DNA from: Chaetorhynchus papuensis
Taxonomy: Eukaryota > Chordata > Aves > Passeriformes > Rhipiduridae
Length of the DNA: 64,000 nt
Assembly: GCA_013396525.1 (NCBI GenBank)
Contig: VWYX01001296.1
Span: forward strand, 62,001-126,000
Reading direction: 5' to 3'
Within the stretch, counting starts at the first letter, position 1. Each line of letters begins with the position of its first letter. Below, piece by piece: positions 50,101-62,100 of the stretch. The notes beneath the pieces were generated by a model that had not been told where the DNA came from, ran no database searches, and worked only from the letters and a program-made list of their open reading frames with translations. Both the position numbers and the translations under genes were made by a program.

Positions 50101-52490
50101 AGCCAGTCCTCCCATTACTTTATTTCACTCCCTGCTGTTAATTGCTTTCTCAGCACACCCTTGCTTTTGTCGTTCTGACAAGCAAGCTACCATCACACTG
50201 CACAGCTACCAGAGCCAAAATTGCTCCAAGACTCATTATCCCTTAAAGAATCTCAGCTCTGGAGGCGCTGCTCTGACACTGTTCTAAAACCTATTTACTG
50301 GCTACAGGGTAGTTAGTCCTGCTTCATATCAGTGCAGGGAGAGTAGAGTCAGGCCAACTCGCTGATCTACTTGAGCCTGACATGCGGCTTACACTGCTTT
50401 TATATCAATCAAGAAATTGGCCTTGAGATCTCCACACTCTTGGTTTGACCCAGAGTTAAAAAAAAAAAAACCTTTTCCAAATCTGTACCTCTCTTCTCTG
50501 CCTTTCCTTCACCCTATCCAGACCCTATGCATACACTTCATGTCTGCAGAGTTAACCAAAGTCCTGGACCTCTTGCAGGCCATTTGTTGCTTTCTATTAC
50601 ACTTGGTACTTGAGTTTATGCATATCTGTCTTCTTAAAAACATTTTGGAGAGAAACATCCATTTTTTGCAGCAATGGTAAACATTTTTCCACTGAAATTG
50701 CTCTGAAGTAAAATTTATTTTAGCTAACAAGAAAAGATGTCCTTCATAAAGCCTGCCAGGGATTAGTTTCTGTTTTTCATTGGCAAAACAGGCCTGAGAA
50801 ATGTGTATTGAGATTTCAGTGTCTGCAGTTGTCATTTTGGTGCCCAGTATTTCTGTTTTCTTCTAAGAGTCTGTTCAATGCTTGAGTCATACCTTCAATG
50901 CCATAACTCCACAATCTCATTTCAAAAGCACTTTCTGCTAGTTTACTATCACAGGTTCTGAACAAGGAATTTGACATGGCACAACATAGCAACTCCTTCA
51001 GAAGTTCTGTGATGGAGTTTCCATCTCAGCCTTCCTTGCTTGGGACAATATATTTGAAGATAATAAGCAACTTGGGACAGGGTTTTTATTTTCTGACCAG
51101 TCTACTTGCAAATTTTTCTAGACCTTAGAGATATAAAGGTAACAGTGCTTAGCCTAGGCAGCTAACTAACAAACAATACCACCAGTGCTAACCAGCCAGC
51201 AGAGAAGATAAACAGCCAGGAAATGAGGGGCAAGACTGGGAGAAAGATATCAAAAGAATTACAAACTTTATTTTTAGTATGTGTCTTGAAGATCGGAGAT
51301 TACTGAAGATCAATTCTGAGGAGTCGTGTAGGGGCCAAGTGTGACGTACCAAAGGAAGGTAACTCAGTTCATTGACAAGTGTTGAAGATGGAAGTTTAAT
51401 GGTTAAAAAAGAACCTGGAAAACAGCTCAGGAAGAGGTTAAGAGAGGCAGGGAGGCACATCAGAGAAAAAAAGTCTTTGCTTCCACATCATGAATTTCCT
51501 CTATTCCCTGGTTTCCTAACCAGAAAAGACCGTGAGAAACAAGTTGTGCTGGTGGGGAACGACATAGCCAGGCCATGTGAGCAAGCTGCATCTAAGTCTG
51601 AGCCATCTAACCATCCTTCTCTGAGCATGGGGAAAGACTTTTTGGATGGCATTTTGGGGAGAGGACAACCTCAGCAGGAGGTCTAGCTTAGGTATCATGG
51701 GTCAGGAAGAAGGCAATGCTGCATGTGCTTATGCTGAAGGAGATACAGGGAAGTGTGACAGGAGGGTCATAAGTACAAGACTTCAGCTGCTCAGTGTGGA
51801 AGATGTGATGATGATGATGATTATTCCTGTAATTATTATTCCTATGATCATTATTGCAGGAGGATCCCTGCAAAGGATGTTCTTGCACAGAAACCATATA
51901 GGGGTTCAGCTCCTGGACAGGCAAAGATTTGGAATCATCTCAGTCTGCTGTCTCCAGAAACAACTGCTGCCTTCAAGCAACCAATTAAAGGACTCTCTGC
52001 TTAGGATTTACCCATTTGTACTCTAGCCATTTAAAATCATGGATTAAGTGTTACATTTCACCATCTTCTTATTGGTTTCCTTCTCTTTTATTCCCTTCAC
52101 TATGTGGACTACATTCTGATGTCATATAATATTTTTCTGCACTGAAAAAATATCAAGGCATTTTTAGGCTGTTGTTTTTATCTTCTGGATACTTATCACT
52201 GGTTTAGAGAAAAAAAAAAAGTAATTTGATGGCTCAGGACTTCAAGCAAACCCATTCCTCACAGCAGTACCCACAACTACAAATGCAGCTTACTTGGAAA
52301 TGGAGTGTACAGCAATGCACACATATTAAGCAGTTCAAATTCTGGTCATGCTCAGACAGCAGTTACTGCCATAATTTTCTGGCTTTGCATTAATTCATTG
52401 AGCAGGAGCCTTGGCTTGGTCATAGCATTTTTTCTTGTCTGAAAGGTGATCTGGTTAATAGAGGACAAACACTGGAACCCCTCTGCTCTT
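47126..52490. other. Non-coding segment, no gene recognised
   Basis: More than 5 kb of unique DNA. The largest plus frame (48060-48536) begins at GTG and encodes a Ser/Val/Leu-rich peptide without a domain. A GAT-triplet run lies at 51806-51822. Poly-A and poly-T spots are short. No RNA gene was recognised. Confidence 0.5.
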
Positions 52491-52502
52491 TCCTCTTCCC
52501 TC

Positions 52503-52600
52503 TTGCACATACATACACACACATCTATAGCTGCTAAACACACACATACATAGAACACTCACATATACGTGTATGATACGTATCATAGGCACACAAATGA
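52503..52600. repeat. CA-rich simple sequence with a 16-bp perfect palindrome
   Basis: Degenerate CA/CATA repeats lead into TATGATACGTATCATA at 52572-52587, which is its own exact reverse complement. The palindrome contains two inverted GATA words. It may be a product of the surrounding simple sequence or a dimer-binding site. Confidence 0.7.
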
Positions 52601-55600
52601 ATCTTCCTACCCTTTTCTAGAGCCAATGTGTGTGAAGACTTGAAGGGGCAGTTTGCTTCTCTGCTGTAGTCTTTTGTGTGTTCATTTCCAACAATCCAGT
52701 AGATGCCCCTAGATCATGTGGAGGGAAAAGAGCTGCATCAGCTGCTTCTGGGCAAACAAAATAGGCTTTTGTGGCTATAATGTAATGTTTTCCTTGGAAT
52801 ACGTGGTATTCCAGGCTCTCTAAGGAATGTACTCTTTCTTGGAGTTCAGGTGAAGTATTATCTATCAAAAAACTAAAATTATCATCAGCAACAGCAAGGA
52901 AATCAGGCCCACGCAAATAAAAACAGTCAGAAACCTGGCTCTTACCCAGAAGACAATTGATTTCTGCTTTTTTTAGGAGTTATGTACACTGACAGTGACA
53001 CTGTCAGTTCACACATGGTAACACAGCTCCAGCCCTGAGTGGCTTTCCAAACTACGTTAGGTCTTGAGGGCTTGGCTACAGGTATGTTGGGTTGGAAGGG
53101 TATCAGCCCAGCCCTGGTGCAAGAGGCTGCACTCAGAACAAACCTGTCCCCATGTGGGAAATGCCAAAGGACCCAGAGAGCAGGGTGAGGTGCCAGCCAC
53201 ATCTGTCCCCACGACATGATGGGGTTGACCAGGCTGTTGAGCCAGCCCATGGACACAGCACCGTGTATGCAATAGCTGGTGCTTGCCTGAGACACTCTGG
53301 CAGCCTCTTTGCTGCCACATTACACTAGCTAGATGAAAAAGGCAAGCTACTTGAATATTGTTCCACATGTGCCATGCAGGAGTACCTTACACCCCAAATA
53401 TAGGCTGAAAATAAATGAACCTGGGGGACATGATTTTCTGAGACTTAGGCTACAGAGTCCAGGAATAGCCTAAAACTGTTCATGCCATCACTGGAAATCG
53501 CAGAAATCAGAGCTTTCTCAGCGCCTCATGTAGGAGTTTACACTGCTGCAAATAGGTGGGAACAGATGTAAAACACCTGACAGAATTGTAAAATAACTGC
53601 ACCAGCTGTGAGGCAACTGAGGGGTAGTACCTGGTGGTGCTGGCCAGGGTGGAGCTGGTCACATATTTGTAAGAGCAGCCAGAGAATGCAGAGAGCCAAT
53701 TTTAAAGACAGAAAATCAGACAGGTTCTCACTGCTCCAGATTTCTAGGGGTGGCAAGAAGCCTTCATAGCTCTTGCACAGTGCTGCTCTGGGAGTCTGTC
53801 TTTGGTAGGATACAGAAATTATTCTAAAGGAAGAAAGAAAATCTGTCCAGAAAAGCAGAGCATCCCTGCATGAGAAGGCAAGAAAAACTTGGAACAGTAA
53901 AATCATGTTAGCTAATGACAGTTCTGAGAATTAAAAAAAAAAAAAAATTAAGTGGAAAAAAACCAAAACCCCTCCATGAAACACTGATTAGATGCCAGTT
54001 CACATATCTCTCCTTGGCTACTATGTATTATTATTATTTCTTTTAAAGACTAATAGATCCTATTCTTGACAGGCACAAAGCCAAGAGGTGGGATCTTATC
54101 CAGTATTTTCATTTTTTAGGCCACAAGAGGCAATGATTGTATCAGAATATTATTTGTCTGCCCAAATCACATTCACTGTGTGAACCTCTGCAGAGGACTT
54201 CCATTCTCGGGAAAAACTGTTTTGTCAGACAAGAGTGCAGAAGAAACACTCCTTCTCATTCTGGCTCAGCCAGCTCAGTTAGGACAGGATCTCTTTTCCT
54301 GGGCTAAATCTCCAGAGCTAACCTTCAAACTTTCACTCACAGTTTTTTACCCCAAAACCCCCTACCCACAGAGCAGACTGGACCTAGGATACATGAAATA
54401 GCTGAGTGCTGGAAAGCTGAGTTATGTGTGAAGTGGTTGACATTGTAAGGTGAGAATCAAGAGAAGGCTGATGGAGCAGAAATGTGGTTGAGCACATCTG
54501 ATTTTCCCTCACCACATGGGAAACACAGCTTTGACTGAATGGGCTTTTGAGCAACCAAAAGTTAAATTTGTATGTAAAGAAGATCTGACACTCTTAAATA
54601 TGGAGGTGTTTCAAGAAATATGGGGAAGATCTGCTGGGCAGATTGGGTTCAAAGCTTCCATCCCAGTCATCCTATAAAGCCCTAGGGACTTTGAGACCAG
54701 TAATAGGAGCCTACAGAGATTTTCATGTTCTCAACTTTTTCTTCTGGATAACATTAAAGCAGAGGCAGTCCCAGAAGGCAGACACTATCCTTAGCCTTGC
54801 GCTTATCTGTTTTGTGCACATTTTCTCCGGCACTTAGCGTTACCAGATCCTGACTCATAAGACTGGCTTTGCTTTTTTATGAAGCTACCAAAGGGTCCTG
54901 GCACCAGCATGTGTGTGAGTGTCCTGATAAGGGTATGACAGCGTGTGGGAGACCAGAGGCGGGTAATGCCCCTGGTATGTTGAGTGGGGAATTAGTCTGT
55001 GCGTGTGGAATGACATCTTCTTACAAAACCTCTCCAAGACAGAGGCCAAGGAGAAAAAGCAGCAGGGACAGTTCAGGATTCAGTCCACCCTACCAGAACT
55101 TTCCATCCTCATGAATGGAGCCATTCACTGGATTCTGCTTCTGGTTTTGCTTCTGTATCTTCTTCATCTTGAAATAGAGAACTTCCTCTTGCAGGAATAA
55201 CTTCTGCCATAGCACAGCTCCGGTGATGTCAGTGGAGTTACACCAAGGCTGATGTTGATCCTCGTGCCTCATTGCCAGAAGCTTTTCTGGAGTTAGACCC
55301 TGGGTAGTACAACTCTGAGAAGCATTTGCACTGTTTTGGTCTCAGCCTGTTTCCTCTGAGAGCACAGAAAAAGATTGAAAAATAAGGAGAAGAACCCATG
55401 AAAATGTTTCAGTTGTTTCTGCACAGAAGACTTTAAAATGGAAACATATTTTATGGAATTTTTCACACAATCCTTCCTCCCCCTCAAATTTCAGTGTTCC
55501 CTTTTCTTCTCTTCTCCCTGATTTTGACATATTTCCACTGAGTGAAATGAAATGAGAAATAGCCAGGGGCTTGCTCTGACATTTTCTTCCCCACCCCATC

Positions 55601-57325
55601 CTTCTGTCCGCCCAGGCTCTTCTCAGTTGTTTTTTTTTTTGTTTTTTTTTTTAATAGTATGGAATGGTGAATGGGAACTGTAGGCTGTGTGTACTCATTT
55701 GCTGTAACCCACCCATTCTGCTGTTCCTTGCCACCTTTCTTATCATTCCTTCAGCATTTTTTGGACTATCTGAAGCTGAAAAGAAATAAATCCCTTGCCT
55801 GCAGATTCACTCTAAATTGACAGGGAGGGGGAAATCTGGCCCCAGCATTTGAGATCAAGAGCTTTGTGGCCTAGTCCTGCCTAATTTTAAGGGATTTTAT
55901 GTAGCAGAATTGGAAAGAACCAAGAGACACTTAGAGCAAATGTTCTGAAATACCAAGAATAACAAAGCACAGGCTTAATGAGTTCCAATGTGTATGTCTG
56001 CTGTGAGTAATGATGCTTAATCCTGCTGCAAAATAATTTCTTTATATGTTCTTCTGTTTTTTAAAAAATGCATCACTGCTGCACTGGGGTCATAAAAATT
56101 ACGAATATGTTTTCCCATGGCATGAAGCCATAGCATACTGTAAGGCATTGTGCTGGGCCATTATACACAGCCTGTAATCAGAAACAAATGTATTAAGTGA
56201 GATGATGTGATGTTACATGAGAAAAGTGAAAATAGAGCAGGGAAGTGTGATAGACAATGACTTGGACCACAACATCAGCTCTGAACGGCCCCTTTCTCTT
56301 CAGAAATCAGAGGTTATGCCAAAAGAAGCTGTGTTTCTAGATACTGGTCTAGAAATCAGAGACATACTTCTTGCAAGAGGGGGGAAATAAAACTTGTCTG
56401 AGAGCTGGGGTAGGCAAAAAATCCCCCGAATTTCCTGTACAGAAAGAGAAATACTGCAGTGCTGGTGAGGGTGGTTCTCTGTGGTGTGCGTTAATACAGG
56501 CTTGGTAGTGGTCTCAGAAATGCAAAGAAGCCCCTCTCTCCAATCCTCCAAATTACAGTTTTCTTGTAGGGATCCGAGTCTTGGCTGTGACATGCTGAGA
56601 TCTACTGCTGAAGAAAGTGCTCTCATTTCTTCGGAGTTTACGTTTCTGAGATTTTGCACCAGTACTACTATTATCAGCTTAAAAATTAAACTTGACTCAG
56701 ATTAGGAGAAATAGAGCAACTCATTTGTCTCTTTGCCAATGTTTATTTCCTAAAAAAAAAAAAAATCTGTTTGTGACAGCTGCTTTCCTTTTCAAGAATA
56801 TACCACAACTCTTTGACATCAAAGCTGGATTTTAATTTATTGACTTAACTTTGCAGAGCATGGAGCAAAAGGTCAAGTAAAATGAGACTCCTTCAGAAAA
56901 ATGATAATTGCTATTAAGAAGTGTATAGGTCATTTGAATGCTCTGACACTCCATTTCCAAACCCTTTAGAAAGGGCCCTTAGAAACTCCTAAGGCTCAGC
57001 CAACCCTACCCTTTGGGAGATGTGAAGACTGGGCCATAACTGCAATGTTCCAGTGGGAGCAGTCTTCACCCCAGCAGCAAAGCAAGTTATGCTCCTATTT
57101 CCCAGCTGTGGGAAAAGCAGTGGTCCCTAAAATGAGAGAAGTGCCCAGAACAACCTCTCTTCTATCCACTGACATTTCCCTCTGCTGGTTATCCATGAGC
57201 TGGGATCCCAAACACACAACACTCAAGGGTTTCCATCTGATTCAGGCAAATGCTTTATCAGCCACAGATCCCCTGCAAGCCAGCCTAAGGGAGAGTGAGA
57301 CCATCAAAACTTAGCATTGGAACTG
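52601..57325. other. Non-coding segment, no gene recognised
   Basis: Unique DNA with homopolymer tracts at 53932-53947 (A), 55630-55652 (T) and 56753-56765 (A). Open frames are at most about 123 codons and unrelated to known proteins. Confidence 0.5.
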
Positions 57326-57339
57326 ATGCCTTGAGAGGC

Positions 57340-57720
57340 CACCTAAAAACAGAGACTAGACAGGAATAAGGGAATAAAGGTGGGTATTTATTTGAAAGGC
57401 CTTCAAAGGTGCACCCTGGGGAGCCAGAGGCTGCTGCCAAGATGGACCCCAGGATGGACGACAGGTCACAAGTTCTTCACACTTTTATAGGTTTGGTCCA
57501 TTTGCACCTCAGGGTTAATTCTCCAATTAAAGCTTCAGTTAATGATGTAGTTTTCCCAAGCTCACCCCCCTCTTAAGAGTTTGGTTGACACATTTTGGGC
57601 CTAGGATGGTCTGAGTGTCCTTGGAGAGCAGGCCCAGAGAGGCTTTGTTATGTCTGCCCAGCATGAGAAAGCAGAAATTAACAGGCTACAAGAAACTCCA
57701 GAGCTACACACTAGGCAGTA
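57340..57720 (-). mobile_element. Solo LTR of an endogenous retrovirus (avian type)
   Basis: Read on the minus strand, the element has a TATA box (CCTATAAAAG, complement of 57482-57491) and, about 95 bases downstream, an AATAAA signal (complement of 57387-57392). That is the spacing of an LTR's U3-R-U5. The wording around 57365-57540 (a TTTATTTGAAAGGCCTTCA-like phrase, paired 'AAGATGGACCCCAGGATGG'-like words, and a 'GGTTAATTCTCCAATTA' phrase) resembles LTRs I know from songbird genomes. No gag, pol or env sequence adjoins it, so it is a solo LTR. The edges are approximate, and no target-site duplication was found by eye. Confidence 0.7.
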
Positions 57721-57751
57721 CAGGATTTGAAAACTAGGAAAGTTAAAACCT

Positions 57752-57932
57752 AAGGCATCAGAACAGTCTGCCCAGAGAAGTGGTGGAGTCACCATCCCTA
57801 GAGCTATTTAAAGGTTGTAGAAGTGGTCCTTGGGGGCATGGTTTAATGGAGGGCTTGGGAATGCTGGGTTAACAGCTGGACTTGATGATTTTAGAGGTGT
57901 TTTCCAACCTAAACAATTCTATGATTCTATTG
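57752..57932 (+). mobile_element. CR1 LINE, truncated 3' end
   Basis: The classic CR1 tail: TCTGCCCAGAGAAGTGGTGG, AGTCACCATCCCTAGAG, CTTGGGGGCATGGTTTA, GCTGGGTTAACAGCTGGACT, GATGATTTTAGAGGTG and finally TTCTATGATTCTATTG. About 180 bases remain, similar in extent to the copy at 41.2 kb. It begins within about 40 bases of the LTR's edge, so one element may have inserted into or next to the other. Confidence 0.95.
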
Positions 57933-58860
57933 TACTGTGAGGACAGTAGTTCATAAATTATCTTGAAAGCAGATTGTTTGATAATACTGCTTTCTGCATT
58001 CTCTTTTTCCTTAAAACTGGTTTTATCAAGAGAGTAGAGCACAATAAAGAGTACCAAAGGACCTGGGTAAATAAATCCTGTCTGATTATTTACAACCATC
58101 TCAGGAATTGTCTCAGCAGAAATCTTATAAAAAGTTTGGATTCACTGAAATCTACAAGGCAAGTAGTTGTTGCTTCTATACCTTCTACAGGAAACAACTG
58201 CTCAGTAACAGAGGATTTGCCCCATTTTTTCCTCTGGAATGGACAAATAATTGATAAAATCAGGAGAATTACACCATAGGCATTATAAAGCAGGGGTTTT
58301 CCTTCCTAATTTCTGGATCTTGGTTGAGAAATTAGTATCTTAGCAGGGAAAGAGAAGTTTCTCAGTATTTGATGCTTCCGGAATGTGCAATTCAAATGTG
58401 TAGTTACAAACCACATCAGTGAGCCAGGTGACTGTGTTGTAAATCCTTATGCAGCAGCATTTGCTTCTTTTCTATCCCTGTTTCTCCTTCGTGAAACCGC
58501 AGGGCTTCTTTAATCCTTAAATAGACACTGCGAGGGATTTACCATAAAGGAAATCTGAAGGACACTCTTAGCTATTTCCAGTTAACTTCCCCTTTCCATG
58601 AACACATCCCCTCAGTGGATGACCCCCTGTGCACGTAAAGCTCTTGAGACTCCCAAACACAGGAGACAAGCCATAGACATTGTGTTTGTTTGCTTTAATG
58701 AAATGATTGATTTATTGGTCCCAAATCTCCCAAAAACATTTGTTTTTATCCCCTGAATTCCTCTCAGAGAGCTCCCAGCATCAGTCAAAATCACGGCTGT
58801 CATTTGCTACAGAGAGGTGCAACTCAAGGGCCCTCTCAGTGCTCCCCGTTAGTGGGGAGC
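57933..58860. other. Non-coding segment, no gene recognised
   Basis: Unique AT-leaning DNA; no exon, RNA gene or repeat was recognised. Confidence 0.5.
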
Positions 58861-58863
58861 CTT

Positions 58864-58911
58864 CCCCTGCCCTCCAAGCACATCCCCTGCCCTCCAAGCA
58901 TGTCCCCTGCC
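58864..58911. repeat. 20-bp tandem repeat, about 2.4 copies
   Basis: Units at 58864-58883 and 58884-58903, each CCCCTGCCCTCCAAGCA plus three variable bases, with a partial third copy. A small minisatellite. Confidence 0.8.
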
Positions 58912-58949
58912 AGGGCACTGATATCCCCTTCGTCCTCCAGTTGTTTGCT

Positions 58950-59190
58950 TCCCAGAATAGCCAGATTTGAGGACGAGAGCCTTTCTAATGGAGCTCGAGT
59001 GCATTTGTGGCACAATAGGTCATTTCTGGCTCGCTTGCTTTCTTTTCAGCTCATGGGACAAAAAGGGACATGCTTACACCATTTGCTTACATTGGTAGGT
59101 AAAGAAAACCTTAAATGTCGCATGAGTCACTTGCACTCAATTAATTTCTGCTTGTGTTATTTATTCACGTTTAAGATATGACTTTTATTC
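58950..59190. promoter_or_regulatory. Candidate conserved non-coding element
   Basis: Unique DNA with closely packed regulatory-type words: TTTCTAATGGAGCTCGAGTG near 58981, CACAATAGG near 59010, ATGAGTCACTTGCACTCAAT near 59122 (AP-1-type TGAGTCA beside a CACTTG NKX-type word), then TTAATTTC and TTATTTATTCACG. The overlapping plus frame of 125 codons has no recognisable domain and is probably incidental. Conservation cannot be measured here. Confidence 0.3.
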
Positions 59191-62100
59191 CATATGTGAC
59201 CTTCAGCAATGGAACTGATAACAAGAACATTACTTTGGAAAAGAGAAAGGTTAAACATTAACCAGAAAAACAGTTCTAAGACAAACATTTTGAATGTTTT
59301 TTCCTTCATATTTGGAAATAGCTTGTCACTTCCCCTCTCAGCACCCTCCCTCCCCTCATATTACTGTTGTGCTGCTGCTCCTGATACTTGGTAGATGCAG
59401 TAAGCACTGTACCACCATGTGATAGCCTCCTCTTTGCTTAAAAAAAATCACATGGGTCTTTGAGCTGTCTGCAAGCTCTTGCCTGACTAGATTTTCATTA
59501 GCAATTTCTAGGCATTCTTATCTCCTGAGAAGTGCACTCCAGAGAAGCCCATCAGCTCTGTGCTCCCTGTTCTACTCCTTGTTGCACATGGGGCGTGGAG
59601 AAAAAAATAATAGATGAACAGGGGAACAGGCTGAGGGGTTGCCCAAATTTCAAAAGTACTGCAGGAGTTTGAAGCACTGATTCTAGCAGATGGCTTTTTC
59701 CTCCATGACCCACAAGTTTCACTTGGGAGCAACCAACAATTTGAAATTTATTCTACAGTGTGATGGGGGAGGGTGTTGTGCAGCTTTGGTAGTTCAGAAG
59801 TCTTCATATCAGTTAAGAAATGAGTAAAAAATGAAAAATAGTCTCTGCTTTCAAAGCTGAGTGCCTATTTTACCTGTGTATCAATTTATCTTTCTTATGT
59901 GGAGACACACTCGTGAGCTGCAACTCTGCTCTGAAATTACTTCAGCTTTTATGCTTTAAGGCAGTCACAAGCCTAAGTCACAACAATACCATTTGTTAAA
60001 AAAAAATCTGTAAATCAATAATATTACTTCTGCTCCAACCGTTTTTGAAAGCCCAGGACATAGGACATGCAGATATTTTACACAGTAAAATAGCCTAATT
60101 GTCTGTTGTTTGCTTAATTTGGGTAGCAAAAATAAACCACCAAAAGAAAAGATGAATAAAACAGCTAAGATAAAACCAAGGCCAAACAAACATTGACAAC
60201 AACAAACTAGGTGTCTGGAAAAGGGTAACTCCTGCCCTGGGAGTCATTCTGGGTGGTCGAGGCTCTGTCTCAGCCCACAGCAGGACAGGGGTCCCAGGGC
60301 ATGGGGCTGCTGGACTGCAGGACAGCAGAAGCAACCACCAGCCCCCTTTCCTGCTGCCTCCCCTCTGCCCTTCTTGCTCCATTTATGCCCCCACCATGTC
60401 TTTGGACAGTTCATTTTGCCTTTTTCAGTGCAAACATTGGTCTACTGACAATATTTTGATCCACCCAGAACAAAAAAAAAAGGCAGCAAAAACTATAACA
60501 AACTGTCAGGCGATCCCGTCTCCTTTACTGGTCTTTATACAATGGGTTGGTAAAACCCTGCTACTTGTCCATACATCTCACTCTCTATTCAGTCCCTCAA
60601 GACTTGCAGACAAAGTGTTGTCTTGTACCACAGAATGACACCTGGTTTGACTATGCTGTATCTACAAGGATTTCCTCTCATCAGTTCTTATTTTGCCATG
60701 TATCAGTATCTTGTTAAATGTCCTCTTATCCTTTGGAACAAGGTGAATAGAAACCTTCTGGTCTTCTTCTTTGGGACCATTTATTATTTCATAAGACTTT
60801 GTCATGTCTCCCCTTATTTATGTGTCCCACAGGGTAGTCTGTCCTGGGATAACGGGGTGCTCCACCAGTGCTGCTGACGCAGCCTTTGCCAGAGAGCACC
60901 AGAAGCCTCCCGTCGTAATTCCTTCGTGCAGGATCTGCAGCCGGGGTCACAGACCCATTAGGCAGGCTTGGCTTAAGGCAACTGGGGCCTGAGCCTACCA
61001 CAGTGAGCCTTCTCCCAGCCCTCCCAGACTGGCTTGTGCCCTTCCACCTCGCTCAGCTCCCCATGGAGCCCTTCTTCCCCAGACAGATGATCCCTTCCTG
61101 TCGCCTCCCTGGGATGGACTTCTTCATTCTTCCTTAGCCAGCTCTCCTGGACAGACTCTTGGTTTCTCACTGACTTGTGCTGTTGAGGTTTCTTGGCCTG
61201 GGTCCCAGGGTTCCTGCCTTAATCCATCGCTTCAAAGAGATTTGGATAAGTCTGGATAAGCTTCCAAGCCTCTGGATGCTTATTCAAAGTACAAGGCTGG
61301 GGGAAAGGGGGAGCATCCCTGAAGGAAGCCAGAGACCATCTATTTACAGTCAAATGACTTTTTTTTTTCTGAATCAGAGATAGCTCCCCAAATCCCTCAG
61401 CACCTGTGTGTCAAAATCTGCATTTACTTCAGTGGAAAAACAAACCCTGGACTCTGCATACTGAAACAAAATGCCTGGGCATTTAAACACACAGATGGGC
61501 CAGCATCTCACCAGGGTGTCTGTTGCAGCATTAAAAGCTGGGATTCCTTCTTTCAGGAGAGCTTGGGCATGTTTACATACCACTGGGTATTTTAGGGGTG
61601 ACTCACTACAGAAGTCCCATTGGGAAACAAGAAAGAACAGAGTTTTGAAATAAAGTGCACTGAGAAGGTATGAACACAGCAACAGATCACAAAAAAATGT
61701 GAGGCTGGTTTCTCCAGCCTGCAGGAGTCCTGCTGGGCTGCAGTATGGGGGGGATGGTTCTGACTGAGCACAGGAGAAGGGTGAAGAAGTTGTAGGAGCT
61801 GGGCCCAAAAGGAAACATCTTCTTTACTCTCCACCCCCCTCCTCGCTTCTGATGCTGTGGATGGACTGAGAAAGTGCCATTTGGAGCTATTTCTGCATGT
61901 GTTTTGAATGGCTGTGGTCCTGGCTTCAAGTCACTGGCACCTGCCATGAAGCTAGGCATGTTCCCCCAAATTAGAATCAGATTTTAGCCCCTGTGGAATC
62001 AAAACCAGCATTTGCTCAAACCACAATTGCTCCAGTCCTTCCCACTAGCCCCTCAGCATTCAAGATACATTCATTCATAGTTCAGTTTCCTGCTCCAAAC

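Noticed and set aside
1652..56199. Many TTAAGTG / CACTTAA words as a sign of NKX regulation across the window
   Set aside because: I noted roughly as many as chance predicts (about eight). Only the copies beside other motifs are mentioned as part of a module.
60800..61000. GC-richer stretch suspected to be part of an LTR
   Set aside because: No TATA plus polyadenylation spacing and no recognised LTR phrases.
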